Origin: Mesorhizobium carmichaelinearum
GTDB taxonomy: Bacteria; Pseudomonadota; Alphaproteobacteria; Rhizobiales; Rhizobiaceae
Direction: 5' to 3'
Assembly: GCF_900199455.1 (NCBI RefSeq)
Contig: NZ_FZQR01000011.1
Location: forward strand, 62,001 to 126,000
DNA length: 64,000 nt
The translations under genes and the position numbers were made by a program. Below the pieces are notes generated by a model. That model ran no database searches and was not told the DNA's origin. It saw only the letters and a program-made list of their open reading frames with translations. Shown here one piece after another: positions 17,227 to 26,295 of this stretch (position 1 is the stretch's first letter; every line of letters begins with the position of its first letter).

Positions 17227-19032
17227 ATGCCGCCAGAGGGGAAGACCATGATGCACGGACCGATTGCAGCGGCTGCGGAGAGCCTTGGACGGCAAGCACA
17301 GGAGCGTGTCTTCCACAGCCATGACGGAACAGAAATCTTCTACCGGTTCTGGCCGGCTGCCTCCGCCGATGCCAAGGGCGCGGTGGTGCTCTTCCATCGC
17401 GGCCATGAGCATGGCGGCCGCATGGCCCATCTCGTCGACGAACTGCGGATGCCGGATCATGCCTTCTACGCCTGGGATGCCCGCGGCAATGGCCGTTCAT
17501 CCGGCGAACGCGGCTATGCTCCGTCCTTCTCGGCGCTGGTGCGCGACATCGATTGCTTCATGCGCGAGATCGCGGCCAGAGACGGCTTCGCCACGCAGGA
17601 TGTCGCGCTGATCGCGCAGTCTTTCGGCGCCGTGCTTGCCGCCGCCTGGGTGCACGATTACGCGCCGAAACTGCGCGCCATGGTGCTGGCCTCGCCGGCC
17701 TTTTCGGTCAAGCTCTACGTGCCATTCGCCAAGGAGGGCATCGCGCTCTGGCAAAAGCTCAAGGGGCGTTTCTTCGTCAACTCCTACGTCAAGGCGAAAT
17801 TCCTGACCCATGATCCCGTGCGCATCGCCTCTTTCGAGAGCGATCCGCTGATCACGCGGCCGATCGCCTCCAACATCCTGGTCGAACTCTACCAGCATGC
17901 CGCCCGTATCGTTGCCGACGCCCGCGCCATCACCGTGCCGACGCAGCTTCTGCTCTCGGGAAGCGACTGGGTGGTGCGCCATGGCCCGCAACACGAATTC
18001 TTCGTCAATCTCGGCAGCCGGACCAAGGAACGCCATGTGTTGCCGGGTTTCTTCCACGACACGCTGGGCGAGCGCGACCGGGCGCAGGCCCTCGACCTGA
18101 TCCGGCCGTTCCTCACCAGGCAGTTCACGGCGCCGGACGCACCGGTCGACCTGAAGCAGGCTGATATCACCGGCTACACGCGCGACGAGGCCGACAGGCT
18201 TGCCTCGCCGCTCGACCTGTTGTCGCCCAAGGGCCTCTATTGGGCGTTCAGCCGCGCCTCCATCCGCATGGGCGCCTGGGTCTCGTCGGGCATGAAGGCC
18301 GGCGTCACCACCGGCTTCGATTCCGGCTCGACGCTGGATTATGTCTACGAGAACGACGCGCGGGGTCTGACGCCGATTGGCCGTTTCATCGACCGCATCT
18401 TCCTGGAGGCCATCGGCTGGCGCGGCATCCGTCAGCGCAAGCTGCATCTCGAAGAACTGATCGGCGCCGCGCTGTCGACACTCAAGGCCGCCGGCCAGCC
18501 GGCGCACATCCTCGACATCGCCGCCGGCCACGGCCGCTACGTTCTCGATGCCATAGTGAAGAGCCCGGACCAGCCGGCAAGCGTGCGTCTGCAGGATTAT
18601 TCCGACCTCAATGTCGGGCTTGGCCGCAAGCTGATCGCCGAGCGGCAATTGCCGGCCAGCGTCTCGTTCCAGCGCGCCGACGCTTTCGATGCCGACATGC
18701 TCGCCGCGATCGATCCGGCGCCGGACCTCGCCATCGTTTCCGGCCTCTACGAACTGTTCTCGGACAATGCGATGATCGCCCGCTCGCTCGGTGGACTGGC
18801 CCGCACCATGCAACCGGGCAGCCTGCTCCTATACACCAACCAGCCCTGGCATCCACAGTTGGAGATGATCGCGCGCAGCCTGACCTCGCATCGCGGCGGC
18901 CAGGCCTGGGTCATGCGCCGGCGCACGCAAGGCGAAATGGACCAGCTCGTCGAAGCCGCCGGTTTCGAAAAACTCGACCAGCGCATCGACCAGTGGGGCA
19001 TCTTCACCGTCTCGGTCGCACGGCGCCTGTAG
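17227..19032 (+). CDS. Alpha/beta hydrolase - SAM methyltransferase fusion (YnbC-like)
   Basis: A 601-residue two-domain cytoplasmic protein. Residues about 25-310 form a lysophospholipase-type alpha/beta hydrolase: FHRGHEHGGR oxyanion region, WDARGNGRSSGERG, and the nucleophile S132 in AQSFGAV (an A-x-S-x-G elbow). Residues about 390-601 form a class I methyltransferase with the SAM loop DIAAGHGRY near 430 and YTNQPWHPQ later. E. coli YnbC has the same fusion. The combination suggests deacylation and methylation of one lipid or head group, but the chemistry is unknown. Sits 15 bases after the phosphatidyltransferase gene. Confidence 0.88.
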   Translation: MPPEGKTMMHGPIAAAAESLGRQAQERVFHSHDGTEIFYRFWPAASADAKGAVVLFHRGHEHGGRMAHLVDELRMPDHAFYAWDARGNGRSSGERGYAPSFSALVRDIDCFMREIAARDGFATQDVALIAQSFGAVLAAAWVHDYAPKLRAMVLASPAFSVKLYVPFAKEGIALWQKLKGRFFVNSYVKAKFLTHDPVRIASFESDPLITRPIASNILVELYQHAARIVADARAITVPTQLLLSGSDWVVRHGPQHEFFVNLGSRTKERHVLPGFFHDTLGERDRAQALDLIRPFLTRQFTAPDAPVDLKQADITGYTRDEADRLASPLDLLSPKGLYWAFSRASIRMGAWVSSGMKAGVTTGFDSGSTLDYVYENDARGLTPIGRFIDRIFLEAIGWRGIRQRKLHLEELIGAALSTLKAAGQPAHILDIAAGHGRYVLDAIVKSPDQPASVRLQDYSDLNVGLGRKLIAERQLPASVSFQRADAFDADMLAAIDPAPDLAIVSGLYELFSDNAMIARSLGGLARTMQPGSLLLYTNQPWHPQLEMIARSLTSHRGGQAWVMRRRTQGEMDQLVEAAGFEKLDQRIDQWGIFTVSVARRL

Positions 19033-19045
19033 GACCAGCCGAGGC

Positions 19046-20386
19046 ATGCCGACTGACCCTGAAGCTTCGCAATCCGCAGCCACAATAGCCGCCGAACCCT
19101 ACAGCCGGGTGGTCGTCAGGGCAGCGTTGTGGCTGGCGTTCCTGGCGCCGTTCTTCTACCTGACCTATGGCTTCGCCAACTGGCTGGCGTCGCGGCGCGA
19201 CGATGTCGGCAGCATCGTGTTCTCCTGGGAACACAATATCCCGTTCGTCGCCTGGACGATCGTGCCCTACTGGTCGATCAATCTGTTCTACGGCCTGTCG
19301 CTGCTGCTCAACGACAACCGGCAAGGGGTCGACCGCCTGGCCGGCCGCTTTCTCACCGCGCAAATCGTCGCCGTCACTTGCTTCATCCTGTTCCCGCTGA
19401 CCGCGACATTCGTGCGGCCGCAAACGACCGGCCTGCCGGGTTTCATGTTTGCCGTGCTTGGCGGTTTCGACAAGCCGTTCAATCAGGCACCCTCGCTGCA
19501 CATCGCTCTGCTGGTGATCATCTGGGACCATTGGCGCCACCGCCTCGGTGGCTTTCTGCTGCCGCTCTGGCATGGCTGGTGCTTCCTGATCGGCGCCTCG
19601 GTGCTGACGACCTGGCAGCATCATTTCATCGACATCCCGACCGGCGCGCTGCTCGGCTTCTTCGCGCTGTGGCTGTTTCCGCGCAGTGGCGAATTGCCGT
19701 TTTCGGGCACCCGGCTGACCAGCGACGCGAAAGCCCGCCGGCTGGCGCTCTTCTATGCGCTGGGCGCCATCGTTGCGCTGGCCGGCGCCGCGCTCGGCGC
19801 ATTCTTTTTCGCTGTCGCGCTCGTCCTGCTTTGGCCGGCTTTGGCGCTGGCCATCGTCGCCTTCGCCTATGCCGGAGCCGGCGCCAAGGTGTTCCAGAAA
19901 TCCGCGGATGGCAGCATCACGCTGGCAAGCCGCATCTTGCTCCTGCCCTACCGCCTCGGCGCCAGGACAAATATTTGGGCCTGGACACGTCATCTTTCGC
20001 CCCAGGTCGCGGTGGCCGACGGCGTCTTTCTCGGGCGCTTTCCCACAGCAAGCGAGGCCAACAGCTTCGGCACGGTCATCGACCTCGCCGCCGAACTTGG
20101 AAGACCGGCGGGAGCGACGTGCCGCTGGATCAGCTTGCCGATGGTCGACCTGTTGCCGCCGCCTGTGATGACACAGCAGCAGGCAGCCGACGCGCTGGAG
20201 AGTGCGCGACGCCACGGCACTGTGCTTGTCTGCTGCGCGCTGGGCTTCCAGCGCAGTGCCGGCGTTGTCGCCGAATGGCTGGTGGCGACCGGCAGGGCCA
20301 AGACACTGGCCCTGGCTCGCGAGATGCTGACGACCGCCGGCCGGCCGGTCCATCTTGCCGAGGCCACGGAACGGGCGGCGTCATGA
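19046..20386 (+). CDS. PAP2 - dual-specificity phosphatase fusion (YnbD-like)
   Basis: A 446-residue protein: N-terminal membrane region (residues about 25-330) with PAP2-type lipid phosphatase motifs, PSLHIALL near 149 and TTWQHHFIDIPTGA near 190, followed by a soluble tyrosine/dual-specificity phosphatase domain whose CX5R loop is C-ALGFQ-R near residue 396, supported by VIDLAAELG. E. coli YnbD has this same layout. PAP2 could dephosphorylate a prenyl- or phosphatidyl-phosphate such as PGP; the second domain might act on a phosphoinositol-like or protein substrate. Its stop overlaps the next start (ATGA). Confidence 0.88.
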   Translation: MPTDPEASQSAATIAAEPYSRVVVRAALWLAFLAPFFYLTYGFANWLASRRDDVGSIVFSWEHNIPFVAWTIVPYWSINLFYGLSLLLNDNRQGVDRLAGRFLTAQIVAVTCFILFPLTATFVRPQTTGLPGFMFAVLGGFDKPFNQAPSLHIALLVIIWDHWRHRLGGFLLPLWHGWCFLIGASVLTTWQHHFIDIPTGALLGFFALWLFPRSGELPFSGTRLTSDAKARRLALFYALGAIVALAGAALGAFFFAVALVLLWPALALAIVAFAYAGAGAKVFQKSADGSITLASRILLLPYRLGARTNIWAWTRHLSPQVAVADGVFLGRFPTASEANSFGTVIDLAAELGRPAGATCRWISLPMVDLLPPPVMTQQQAADALESARRHGTVLVCCALGFQRSAGVVAEWLVATGRAKTLALAREMLTTAGRPVHLAEATERAAS

Positions 20387-20826
20387 CCGGCAATGCCTAT
20401 CAGGAAAGCACCGATCGCTTCGCCGGCATGCTGATGCGGCAGGCCGCCTGGCCGGCCGCATTCGTGGTGGCCGCGAACATCCTTGCGCCGCTGGCCGCTT
20501 CGGCGCGCGGCGCCTTCGAGACCTTGCACGCGGCGCTCGCGCTATCGCTCGCCGCGGCGAGCGCGGTCGCCGTGCTGGCGCTGTCTGCATTGCTGGCATT
20601 CGACGCGCTGCTGTTCCGGCTGATGGCCAGCCATGACGACGAGACTTCCGGTGGTGCCGCGGTGGATGACATATTGGCGCGCATGCGCTTGAAACCGCTG
20701 CCGCCCTTCACACGTCCGCTCGACGAGCGCATGGCCGGCACGCGCCGGTTGCTCACCAGGCAACGCATAGCCTTTGGCCTGTTCGTTGTGATGCTTTTCG
20801 CAGCGGGATTTTGGGCGCCGCGATGA
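20383..20826 (+). CDS. Small membrane protein of the lipid operon, unknown function
   Basis: A 147-residue protein I do not recognise. It has three hydrophobic segments: AAWPAAFVVAANILAPLAA, ALALSLAAASAVAVLALSAL and a C-terminal IAFGLFVVMLFAAGFW, with a charged loop between the second and third (ASHDDETSGGAAVDDILARM). Its start overlaps the phosphatase stop and its stop overlaps the acyltransferase start, both as ATGA, so it is translationally coupled on both sides and must belong to the operon. It may be a membrane partner of one of the lipid enzymes. Confidence 0.75.
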   Translation: MTGNAYQESTDRFAGMLMRQAAWPAAFVVAANILAPLAASARGAFETLHAALALSLAAASAVAVLALSALLAFDALLFRLMASHDDETSGGAAVDDILARMRLKPLPPFTRPLDERMAGTRRLLTRQRIAFGLFVVMLFAAGFWAPR

Positions 20827-21485
20827 GCAAGATTGCATTAAAGACCTTCACCCTGCTGCAGACGGTAACCTCCGTTGGCCTCTCGGCGCTGGCCTGGGTG
20901 GTGACTGGGGTGCGTCCGATCTGGAACGGCAGCCAGCCGTCGGACCGGCAGCGCATCTATTTCGCCAACCACACCAGCCATGGCGACTTCATCCTCTTGT
21001 CGGCGTGCCTCAGCGAAAAGGAGCGCGCGATCACCCATGCCGTGGCAGCCGGCGAGTATTGGGGAAAATCGCGGCTGCGCCGCTTTATCGCCGAGGACAT
21101 GCTGTCGTCCGTGCTCATCAACCGGCAATGGACGAAGCCCGAGGAAAACCCGATCGAGATCATGCTGTCGGTCCTCGACCAGGGCCACTCGCTGATCCTG
21201 TTTCCCGAAGGCACCCGCAACATGACCGAGGAGCCGCTGCTGGCCTTCCGCTCCGGGCTCTACAATTTGTCGATGGCGCGGCCGGAGGTCGAGCTGATCC
21301 CATGCTGGATCGAGAACATGTCGCGCGTGCTGCCCAAGGGCCAGTTCCTGCCGGTGCCTCTCTTGTGCCGCGTCGTCTTCGGCGCGCCGGTGACGGTCGC
21401 CCCAGGCGAAGAACGGCGCGCCTTTCTCGACCGTGCCCACGCCACGCTTCTGGCGCTCAACCCGCGTCCCGAACGAGACGATTGA
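20823..21485 (+). CDS. PlsC-like lysophospholipid acyltransferase
   Basis: A 220-residue membrane-associated acyltransferase. The catalytic HX4D motif is H50-TSHG-D55 in FANHTSHGDF, and the phosphate-binding motif FPEGTR is near residue 130, with PCWIEN later, as in 1-acyl-glycerol-3-phosphate acyltransferases. It would transfer an acyl chain to the sn-2 position of lysophosphatidate or a lysolipid. The start at 20823 overlaps the preceding stop; the next gene starts on its last base. Its presence alongside CdsA- and YnbA-like genes supplies the acyl-transfer step of a lipid route. Confidence 0.9.
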   Translation: MSKIALKTFTLLQTVTSVGLSALAWVVTGVRPIWNGSQPSDRQRIYFANHTSHGDFILLSACLSEKERAITHAVAAGEYWGKSRLRRFIAEDMLSSVLINRQWTKPEENPIEIMLSVLDQGHSLILFPEGTRNMTEEPLLAFRSGLYNLSMARPEVELIPCWIENMSRVLPKGQFLPVPLLCRVVFGAPVTVAPGEERRAFLDRAHATLLALNPRPERDD

Positions 21486-22420
21486 TGCGCCACGACATCT
21501 CGATCCTGATCATCGGCCTGCTGGTGGTGCTGACGACTGCCAGCATCGTCGCCGCCATACTGTCGGCGCGCGCGCCGAAGCCGCTCAGTTCGACGCTGGT
21601 CAATCTCACCCAGCGCATCAACGCCTGGTGGGTGATGGTGGCGCTGATGACGGTCGCCTTCTTTTTCGGCCGCTACGGGCTGACCATCCTGTTCGCGCTG
21701 ATCTCGTTTGCGTCGCTGCGCGAATTCGTGACGCTGACGCACACGCGCCGCAGCGACCATTGGGTGCTGCTTGGCATGTTCGGCATCATCATCCCGTTTC
21801 AGTACTGGCTGGTGTGGACCGCCTGGTACGGCCTCTTCGTCATCTTCATTCCGGTCTATTGCTTCCTGCTGATGCCGGCCATCACCGCGTTGCATGGCGA
21901 CACCGAGCGCTTTCTCGAGCGGATCGCCGCGCAGCAATGGGCTGTCATGATCTCGGTCTATTGCGTCAGCCATGTTCCAGCGCTGCTGACGCTCGACGTG
22001 CCGGGCTTCGAAGGCCGCAACCTGTTGCTGATCGCCTTCCTGATCATCGTCGTGCAAGGCAGCGACGTGCTGCAATACATCTTCGGCAAGCTGTTCGGAA
22101 AACACCGTTTCTCGCCAACCGTATCGCCGTCGAAAACCTGGGAAGGCCTGATCGGCGGACTGGTGTCGGCGAGCCTGCTCGGCGCGCTTCTGTCGTTCGT
22201 GACGCCGTTCTCGCCGCTGCAGGCGGCTTGTGTCGCCTTCGTCGCCTGTTCGATGGGTTTTCTAGGCGGGTTGGTCGCCTCGGCCATCAAGCGCGACCAG
22301 GGCGTCAAGGACTGGGGCCATCTCATCGAAGGCCATGGCGGCATGATGGACCGTACCGACAGCCTGATCTTCGCCGCCCCGATCTTCTTTCACATCGTGC
22401 GCTATTTCTGGACGGTCTGA
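21485..22420 (+). CDS. Phosphatidate cytidylyltransferase (CdsA/YnbB-like)
   Basis: A 311-residue polytopic membrane enzyme that makes CDP-diacylglycerol from phosphatidate and CTP. The full CdsA signature is near the C-terminus: SAIKRDQGVKDWG followed by GHGGMMDRTDS. The start at 21485 overlaps the acyltransferase stop (TGATG). As the last gene of the operon it would supply the CDP-lipid substrate of the first gene's phosphatidyltransferase. It is probably a second CdsA copy dedicated to this cluster, since a housekeeping cdsA usually sits with the undecaprenyl synthase gene. Confidence 0.92.
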   Translation: MRHDISILIIGLLVVLTTASIVAAILSARAPKPLSSTLVNLTQRINAWWVMVALMTVAFFFGRYGLTILFALISFASLREFVTLTHTRRSDHWVLLGMFGIIIPFQYWLVWTAWYGLFVIFIPVYCFLLMPAITALHGDTERFLERIAAQQWAVMISVYCVSHVPALLTLDVPGFEGRNLLLIAFLIIVVQGSDVLQYIFGKLFGKHRFSPTVSPSKTWEGLIGGLVSASLLGALLSFVTPFSPLQAACVAFVACSMGFLGGLVASAIKRDQGVKDWGHLIEGHGGMMDRTDSLIFAAPIFFHIVRYFWTV

Positions 22421-22455
22421 ACCGGGAAACTCTGGCCTCTTTGTTTTAACGCGAT

Positions 22456-22517
22456 TCCCTAGGGAAAGCGCTACGCGCTTTCCCGGGAAAACCGCTTCAC
22501 ACTTTTTCTGGAATTGC
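22456..22517. repeat. Palindromic intergenic repeat, variant form
   Basis: A hairpin GGGAAAGCGC-TAC-GCGCTTTCCC (22462-22484) runs into GGGAAAACCGCTTCACACTT and a TTGCTC end, a form related to the other repeats of the window. It separates the convergent cdsA-like and permease genes and could stop transcription, although no T-run follows the stem. Confidence 0.65.
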
Positions 22518-22525
22518 TCTTGCGA

Positions 22526-23575
22526 TCAGAGCCGGTTGCGGACAACCAGCGTGACGACGAAGAAGGCAGCGAGCGAGCTGGTGATGATGCCGATGGGCAG
22601 TTCCTGCGGCGGCAGCAGGGTTCGCGCCAGAAGGTCGCTGGCCAGCAACAGCACCGCGCCGAATAGCGCGCAGCTGGCGATCAGGCGCAGATGCAAGGGA
22701 CCGGCCAGCGGCCTCGACAGGTGCGGGATCATCAGCCCGACAAAGCCGATGACACCGGCGACCGAGACGAGAATCGCCGTCGAGAAGGCGGCGATGAGGA
22801 ACGTCGTCCGGCGCATACGCACCACCGGCACGCCAAGGCTTTCTGCGGCACTTTCACCGGCCAGGAAGGCGTCCAGCCTGCGGTGGTTCCACAGCCCGTA
22901 AACCGCAATAGTGCCGGCCCCCAAGGCACCCAGCCAGACATTGTCCCAGCGCGCCAGCCCGAGCCCGCCCATCGTCCAGAACAGCACCGAATGGGCGGCG
23001 CGCTGGTCGCCGGCAAAGACCAGATAGTTGGTCAGGGCGGTGAACAGGAAGGAGACGGCAAGGCCGGCGAGGATCAGCCGTTCCGGCCCCTGCCCCCGCA
23101 CCCGCGCGACCAGCAGCAGGACAATGCCGGCGGCCAGTATGCCGCCGGTGAAGGCGGCGACCGACAAGGTCCAGATGCCAAAACTGTCGCCGAACACGGT
23201 GATGACGGAAACCGCACCGGCAGCGGCTCCCGACGACAGACCGAACAGGAAGGGATCGGCAAGATCGTTACGGGTCACCGTCTGCAGCAAGGCGCCTGTT
23301 ATGCCGAGGCCGCCGCCGACACAGATTGCCAGGATCGTGCGTGGCAGCCTGAGATCGACGACGATCTTGCCGACCGGACCCGACACCTGGTGCCCGTTCA
23401 ACCCGACGGCATGGCCAAGCGAGGCGATGACGTCGGTCAGCGGGATCAGTGTCGATCCATAGGCGATCGACATGAGCACGAGGGCGACGACCGCCACCGT
23501 GCCCGCTGCCATGGCCAGCGCAAATCCCTTGTGCCCTGAAAGCGCGCCGGATTTATGCCCCGGGGCAAGAAGCAT
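22526..23575 (-). CDS. FecCD/BtuC-family ABC transporter permease
   Basis: A 349-residue inner-membrane permease with about ten helices and the FecCD/BtuC family motifs LRLPRTILAICVGGGLGITGALLQTVTRN and GFVGLMIPHLSRPL. It carries iron-siderophores or cobalamin; the B12 riboswitch upstream of this operon points to cobalamin or a related corrinoid. Start overlaps the stop of the binding-protein gene by one base. It is the last gene in the operon DUF1636-ATPase-binding protein-permease. Confidence 0.88.
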   Translation of the reverse strand: MLLAPGHKSGALSGHKGFALAMAAGTVAVVALVLMSIAYGSTLIPLTDVIASLGHAVGLNGHQVSGPVGKIVVDLRLPRTILAICVGGGLGITGALLQTVTRNDLADPFLFGLSSGAAAGAVSVITVFGDSFGIWTLSVAAFTGGILAAGIVLLLVARVRGQGPERLILAGLAVSFLFTALTNYLVFAGDQRAAHSVLFWTMGGLGLARWDNVWLGALGAGTIAVYGLWNHRRLDAFLAGESAAESLGVPVVRMRRTTFLIAAFSTAILVSVAGVIGFVGLMIPHLSRPLAGPLHLRLIASCALFGAVLLLASDLLARTLLPPQELPIGIITSSLAAFFVVTLVVRNRL

Positions 23576-24522
23576 CAGAACGCTTCCGGATGCATCGCCT
23601 TGGCGATCTTGGCGATCGCTTCGATGTTTGCCGGCCCGGGCGTCAATTCGGCATAGCGCAGCGCCACGAAGCGCTCGTTCTTGACCGCGTCCGTCTCCTT
23701 CATTGCCGGATGCGCTTTGAGGAAATCGAGCAGTTTCTTGTAGCCGCCGCCATCTTGGTAATCGAGCAGGATAAGGAATTGCGGATTGCGCGACGCCACC
23801 GTTTCCCAGTCAGTATTGCCCCAGCTGGTGTCCATGTCGGCCATGATGTTGTCGCCGCCGGCCGCCGTGATCATGGCGCTCGGGATGGCGAATTTTCCGG
23901 CGGTGAACGGCTTGTCCTCCCCGGAATCGTAGAGGAAGACCCGCGTCCCCTTGGCGCTGCCGACCTTGGCGGTGATATCAGCCAATTGCGCCTTCCAGCC
24001 GGAGACGAGCTTTTCCGCATCGGCCTCCTTGCCAAAAATCTTGCCCAGCTTTTCGACGTCGCCATACAGAAGATCCATCGAGGCGGCGGGCCTGGTCTTG
24101 TCGAGATGGACGCAGCTTTCGCTCAGCACCAGCGTCTTGATGCCGTGCGGGGCGAGCGTGTCGGGCGTCACGTCGCCGCCCGGCTTCATGCCATAGTACC
24201 AGCCGGCGAAGAAGAAATCGGGCTCGACCGCGACGAGGTTTTCGAGCGTCGGATATTTTGGCGCCAGTTCCGGAATGGAACCCTGCTCGGCCTTGAATTC
24301 CGGACCGACCTTGTACCATCCGGTGATGCCGGTCAGGCCGACGATCGACGGCTGCAGCTTCAGCGCGAAGGCCATCTCGGCCATGTTGAGATCGTGGATG
24401 ACGGCGCGCTTGGGCGGCGCGTCGAAGGTCAGAGGCTTGCCGCAGCTGTCGACGGTGACCGGGAAGGCGAAGGCCGTCGAGGCCAGCAGCGAGAAGACAA
24501 GCGACAAGACGAGACGTTTCAC
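23575..24522 (-). CDS. Periplasmic binding protein of cobalamin-type ABC importer (BtuF-like)
   Basis: A 315-residue exported binding protein of the cluster A-2 (BtuF/FepB) type. A signal peptide (VKRLVLSLVFSLLASTAFAF) is followed by two lobes, with ALKLQPSIVGLTGI and NLVAVEPDFFFAG in the first and VASRNPQFLILLD in the second. The start is GTG at 24522, with AAGGAG eight bases upstream and the signal peptide directly after; longer in-frame extensions would run through the ATPase gene. The ligand is probably a corrinoid, by riboswitch context. Confidence 0.87.
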   Translation of the reverse strand: MKRLVLSLVFSLLASTAFAFPVTVDSCGKPLTFDAPPKRAVIHDLNMAEMAFALKLQPSIVGLTGITGWYKVGPEFKAEQGSIPELAPKYPTLENLVAVEPDFFFAGWYYGMKPGGDVTPDTLAPHGIKTLVLSESCVHLDKTRPAASMDLLYGDVEKLGKIFGKEADAEKLVSGWKAQLADITAKVGSAKGTRVFLYDSGEDKPFTAGKFAIPSAMITAAGGDNIMADMDTSWGNTDWETVASRNPQFLILLDYQDGGGYKKLLDFLKAHPAMKETDAVKNERFVALRYAELTPGPANIEAIAKIAKAMHPEAF

Positions 24523-24569
24523 GGATTTTGCTCCTTGATTGAACAGTATCGGATGAAGGATAGGTTTGA

Positions 24570-25354
<785 letters not shown>

Positions 25355-25358
<4 letters not shown>

Positions 25359-25810
25359 CGGCTGTCACCCGCAAACTTGGCCGGGCCGGGGATACGGGCC
25401 AGCGTCTTGCCCGCCAGTCGCGGCGGACGTTGTCCGGAATTGCACCAGCCGTCAGCGAGCGAGGCGTATAGCCTTGCAAATCGCACGAGATCACCGGCGT
25501 CGATGGAGCCGAAAAGATAGGAAGCCTTGCCCGGCGCCTGGAAGGCCACCGTCAGCGGCCGCGCGCAGCCCGCCATGCACTCGACGCCTTCGATCGTGAA
25601 GCCATGCGCCACGGCGGGTTCATGATGGGCCGAGAGCCGGGAGCGCAAATCGGCGCACAGGCTTTCGCCCGACCTGATGCCGGTCGGGACGTCACGGCAA
25701 AGCGTGCACACGATGATGCGATGATCGATGGAGCCGTCCAACTTTCCGTCACTTTCCAAAACTGGCGACGGAAGGATGTTGGCGAGCCGGCCGACAAGAC
25801 CGACGTCCAC
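25355..25810 (-). CDS. DUF1636 protein under a B12 riboswitch
   Basis: A 151-residue DUF1636 protein with a thioredoxin-like ferredoxin-type cysteine pattern: CTLCRD, then GVECMAGCARPLTVAFQAPGKASYLFG and DLVRFARLYA. The four cysteines (C-x2-C and C-x3-C) could bind a metal or an Fe-S cluster. The GTG start at 25810 is chosen because GGGAGG lies just upstream; earlier in-frame codons would lie within the riboswitch. As first gene of a corrinoid-import operon it may handle cobalt or corrinoid, but no function is established. Confidence 0.8.
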
Positions 25811-25841
25811 GTTTCCTCCCGGCACACCCCGTCCGGTCAAC

Positions 25842-26030
25842 TCAGTGATGGCAGGTCTCCTGGCTCGCGGGTCTCGGCGCAATCCTGCCTTCCCAGCCTT
25901 GCCGGCCAGTGGCATTTCGGATCTTGCTCACCGCTTACAGTTGCGGGGGCAGCCACGGTCTCGACCTTTGAGGGTCTCACCGTGTTCCCTTTTCACCCCT
26001 TGCCTTTCGGCGCGGGGACCATCACCGGGC
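25842..26030 (-). promoter_or_regulatory. Cobalamin riboswitch
   Basis: On the minus strand the conserved elements occur in order: AAAAGGGAACACGGTGAGAC, a CCCCCGCAACTGTAAGCGG segment, ATGCCACTGG (the B12-box region, near 25906-25916) and the closing GACCTGCCATCACTGA at 25841-25856. Spacing is typical of the AdoCbl class. The start codon of DUF1636 is about 30 bases downstream, so binding probably represses translation or transcription of the importer operon when cobalamin is plentiful. Confidence 0.95.
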
Positions 26031-26240
26031 AATCGTAGTTTTGCCCCGGACGCATCGCAACGATTCTTTTCGACTGGTCCTGTCACCATCGTGGCACCAG
26101 CAGCCTGCGACCTCGTCAGAGAAGGCGCATACAACATCTCCGTCTGTTATGTAATAACAGAACTGTTAAAGACATATCCTCTGTCGCTGTCAATCCTTTG
26201 CCACCACCCTTCGAGTGCCGGAGAAGGTTGCGAACGTAGA

Positions 26241-26268
26241 CAGGGCGGGTTCGCGTGAACCCGCCCTG
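26241..26268. terminator. Strong hairpin after the sugar-binding protein gene
   Basis: CAGGGCGGGTTC-GCGT-GAACCCGCCCTG is a perfect 12-base-pair hairpin 28 bases beyond the stop of the sugar-binding-protein gene (minus strand). No clear T-run follows, so it may be an mRNA-stabilising or Rho-related 3' structure. The remaining bases from 26031 to 26240 hold the presumed promoter of the B12 operon; nothing else was recognised. Confidence 0.55.
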
Positions 26269-26295
26269 GATCGGATGGTCTACAGGCAGACGGGC

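Noticed and set aside
17497..18813. A 438-codon antisense frame within the hydrolase-methyltransferase gene
   Set aside because: GC-rich coding DNA often leaves long antisense frames; the plus strand has two clear domains.
19004..20353. A 449-codon minus-strand frame opposite the PAP2-phosphatase gene
   Set aside because: Low-complexity Gln/Arg/Asp-rich translation without domain signs; the opposite strand has catalytic motifs.
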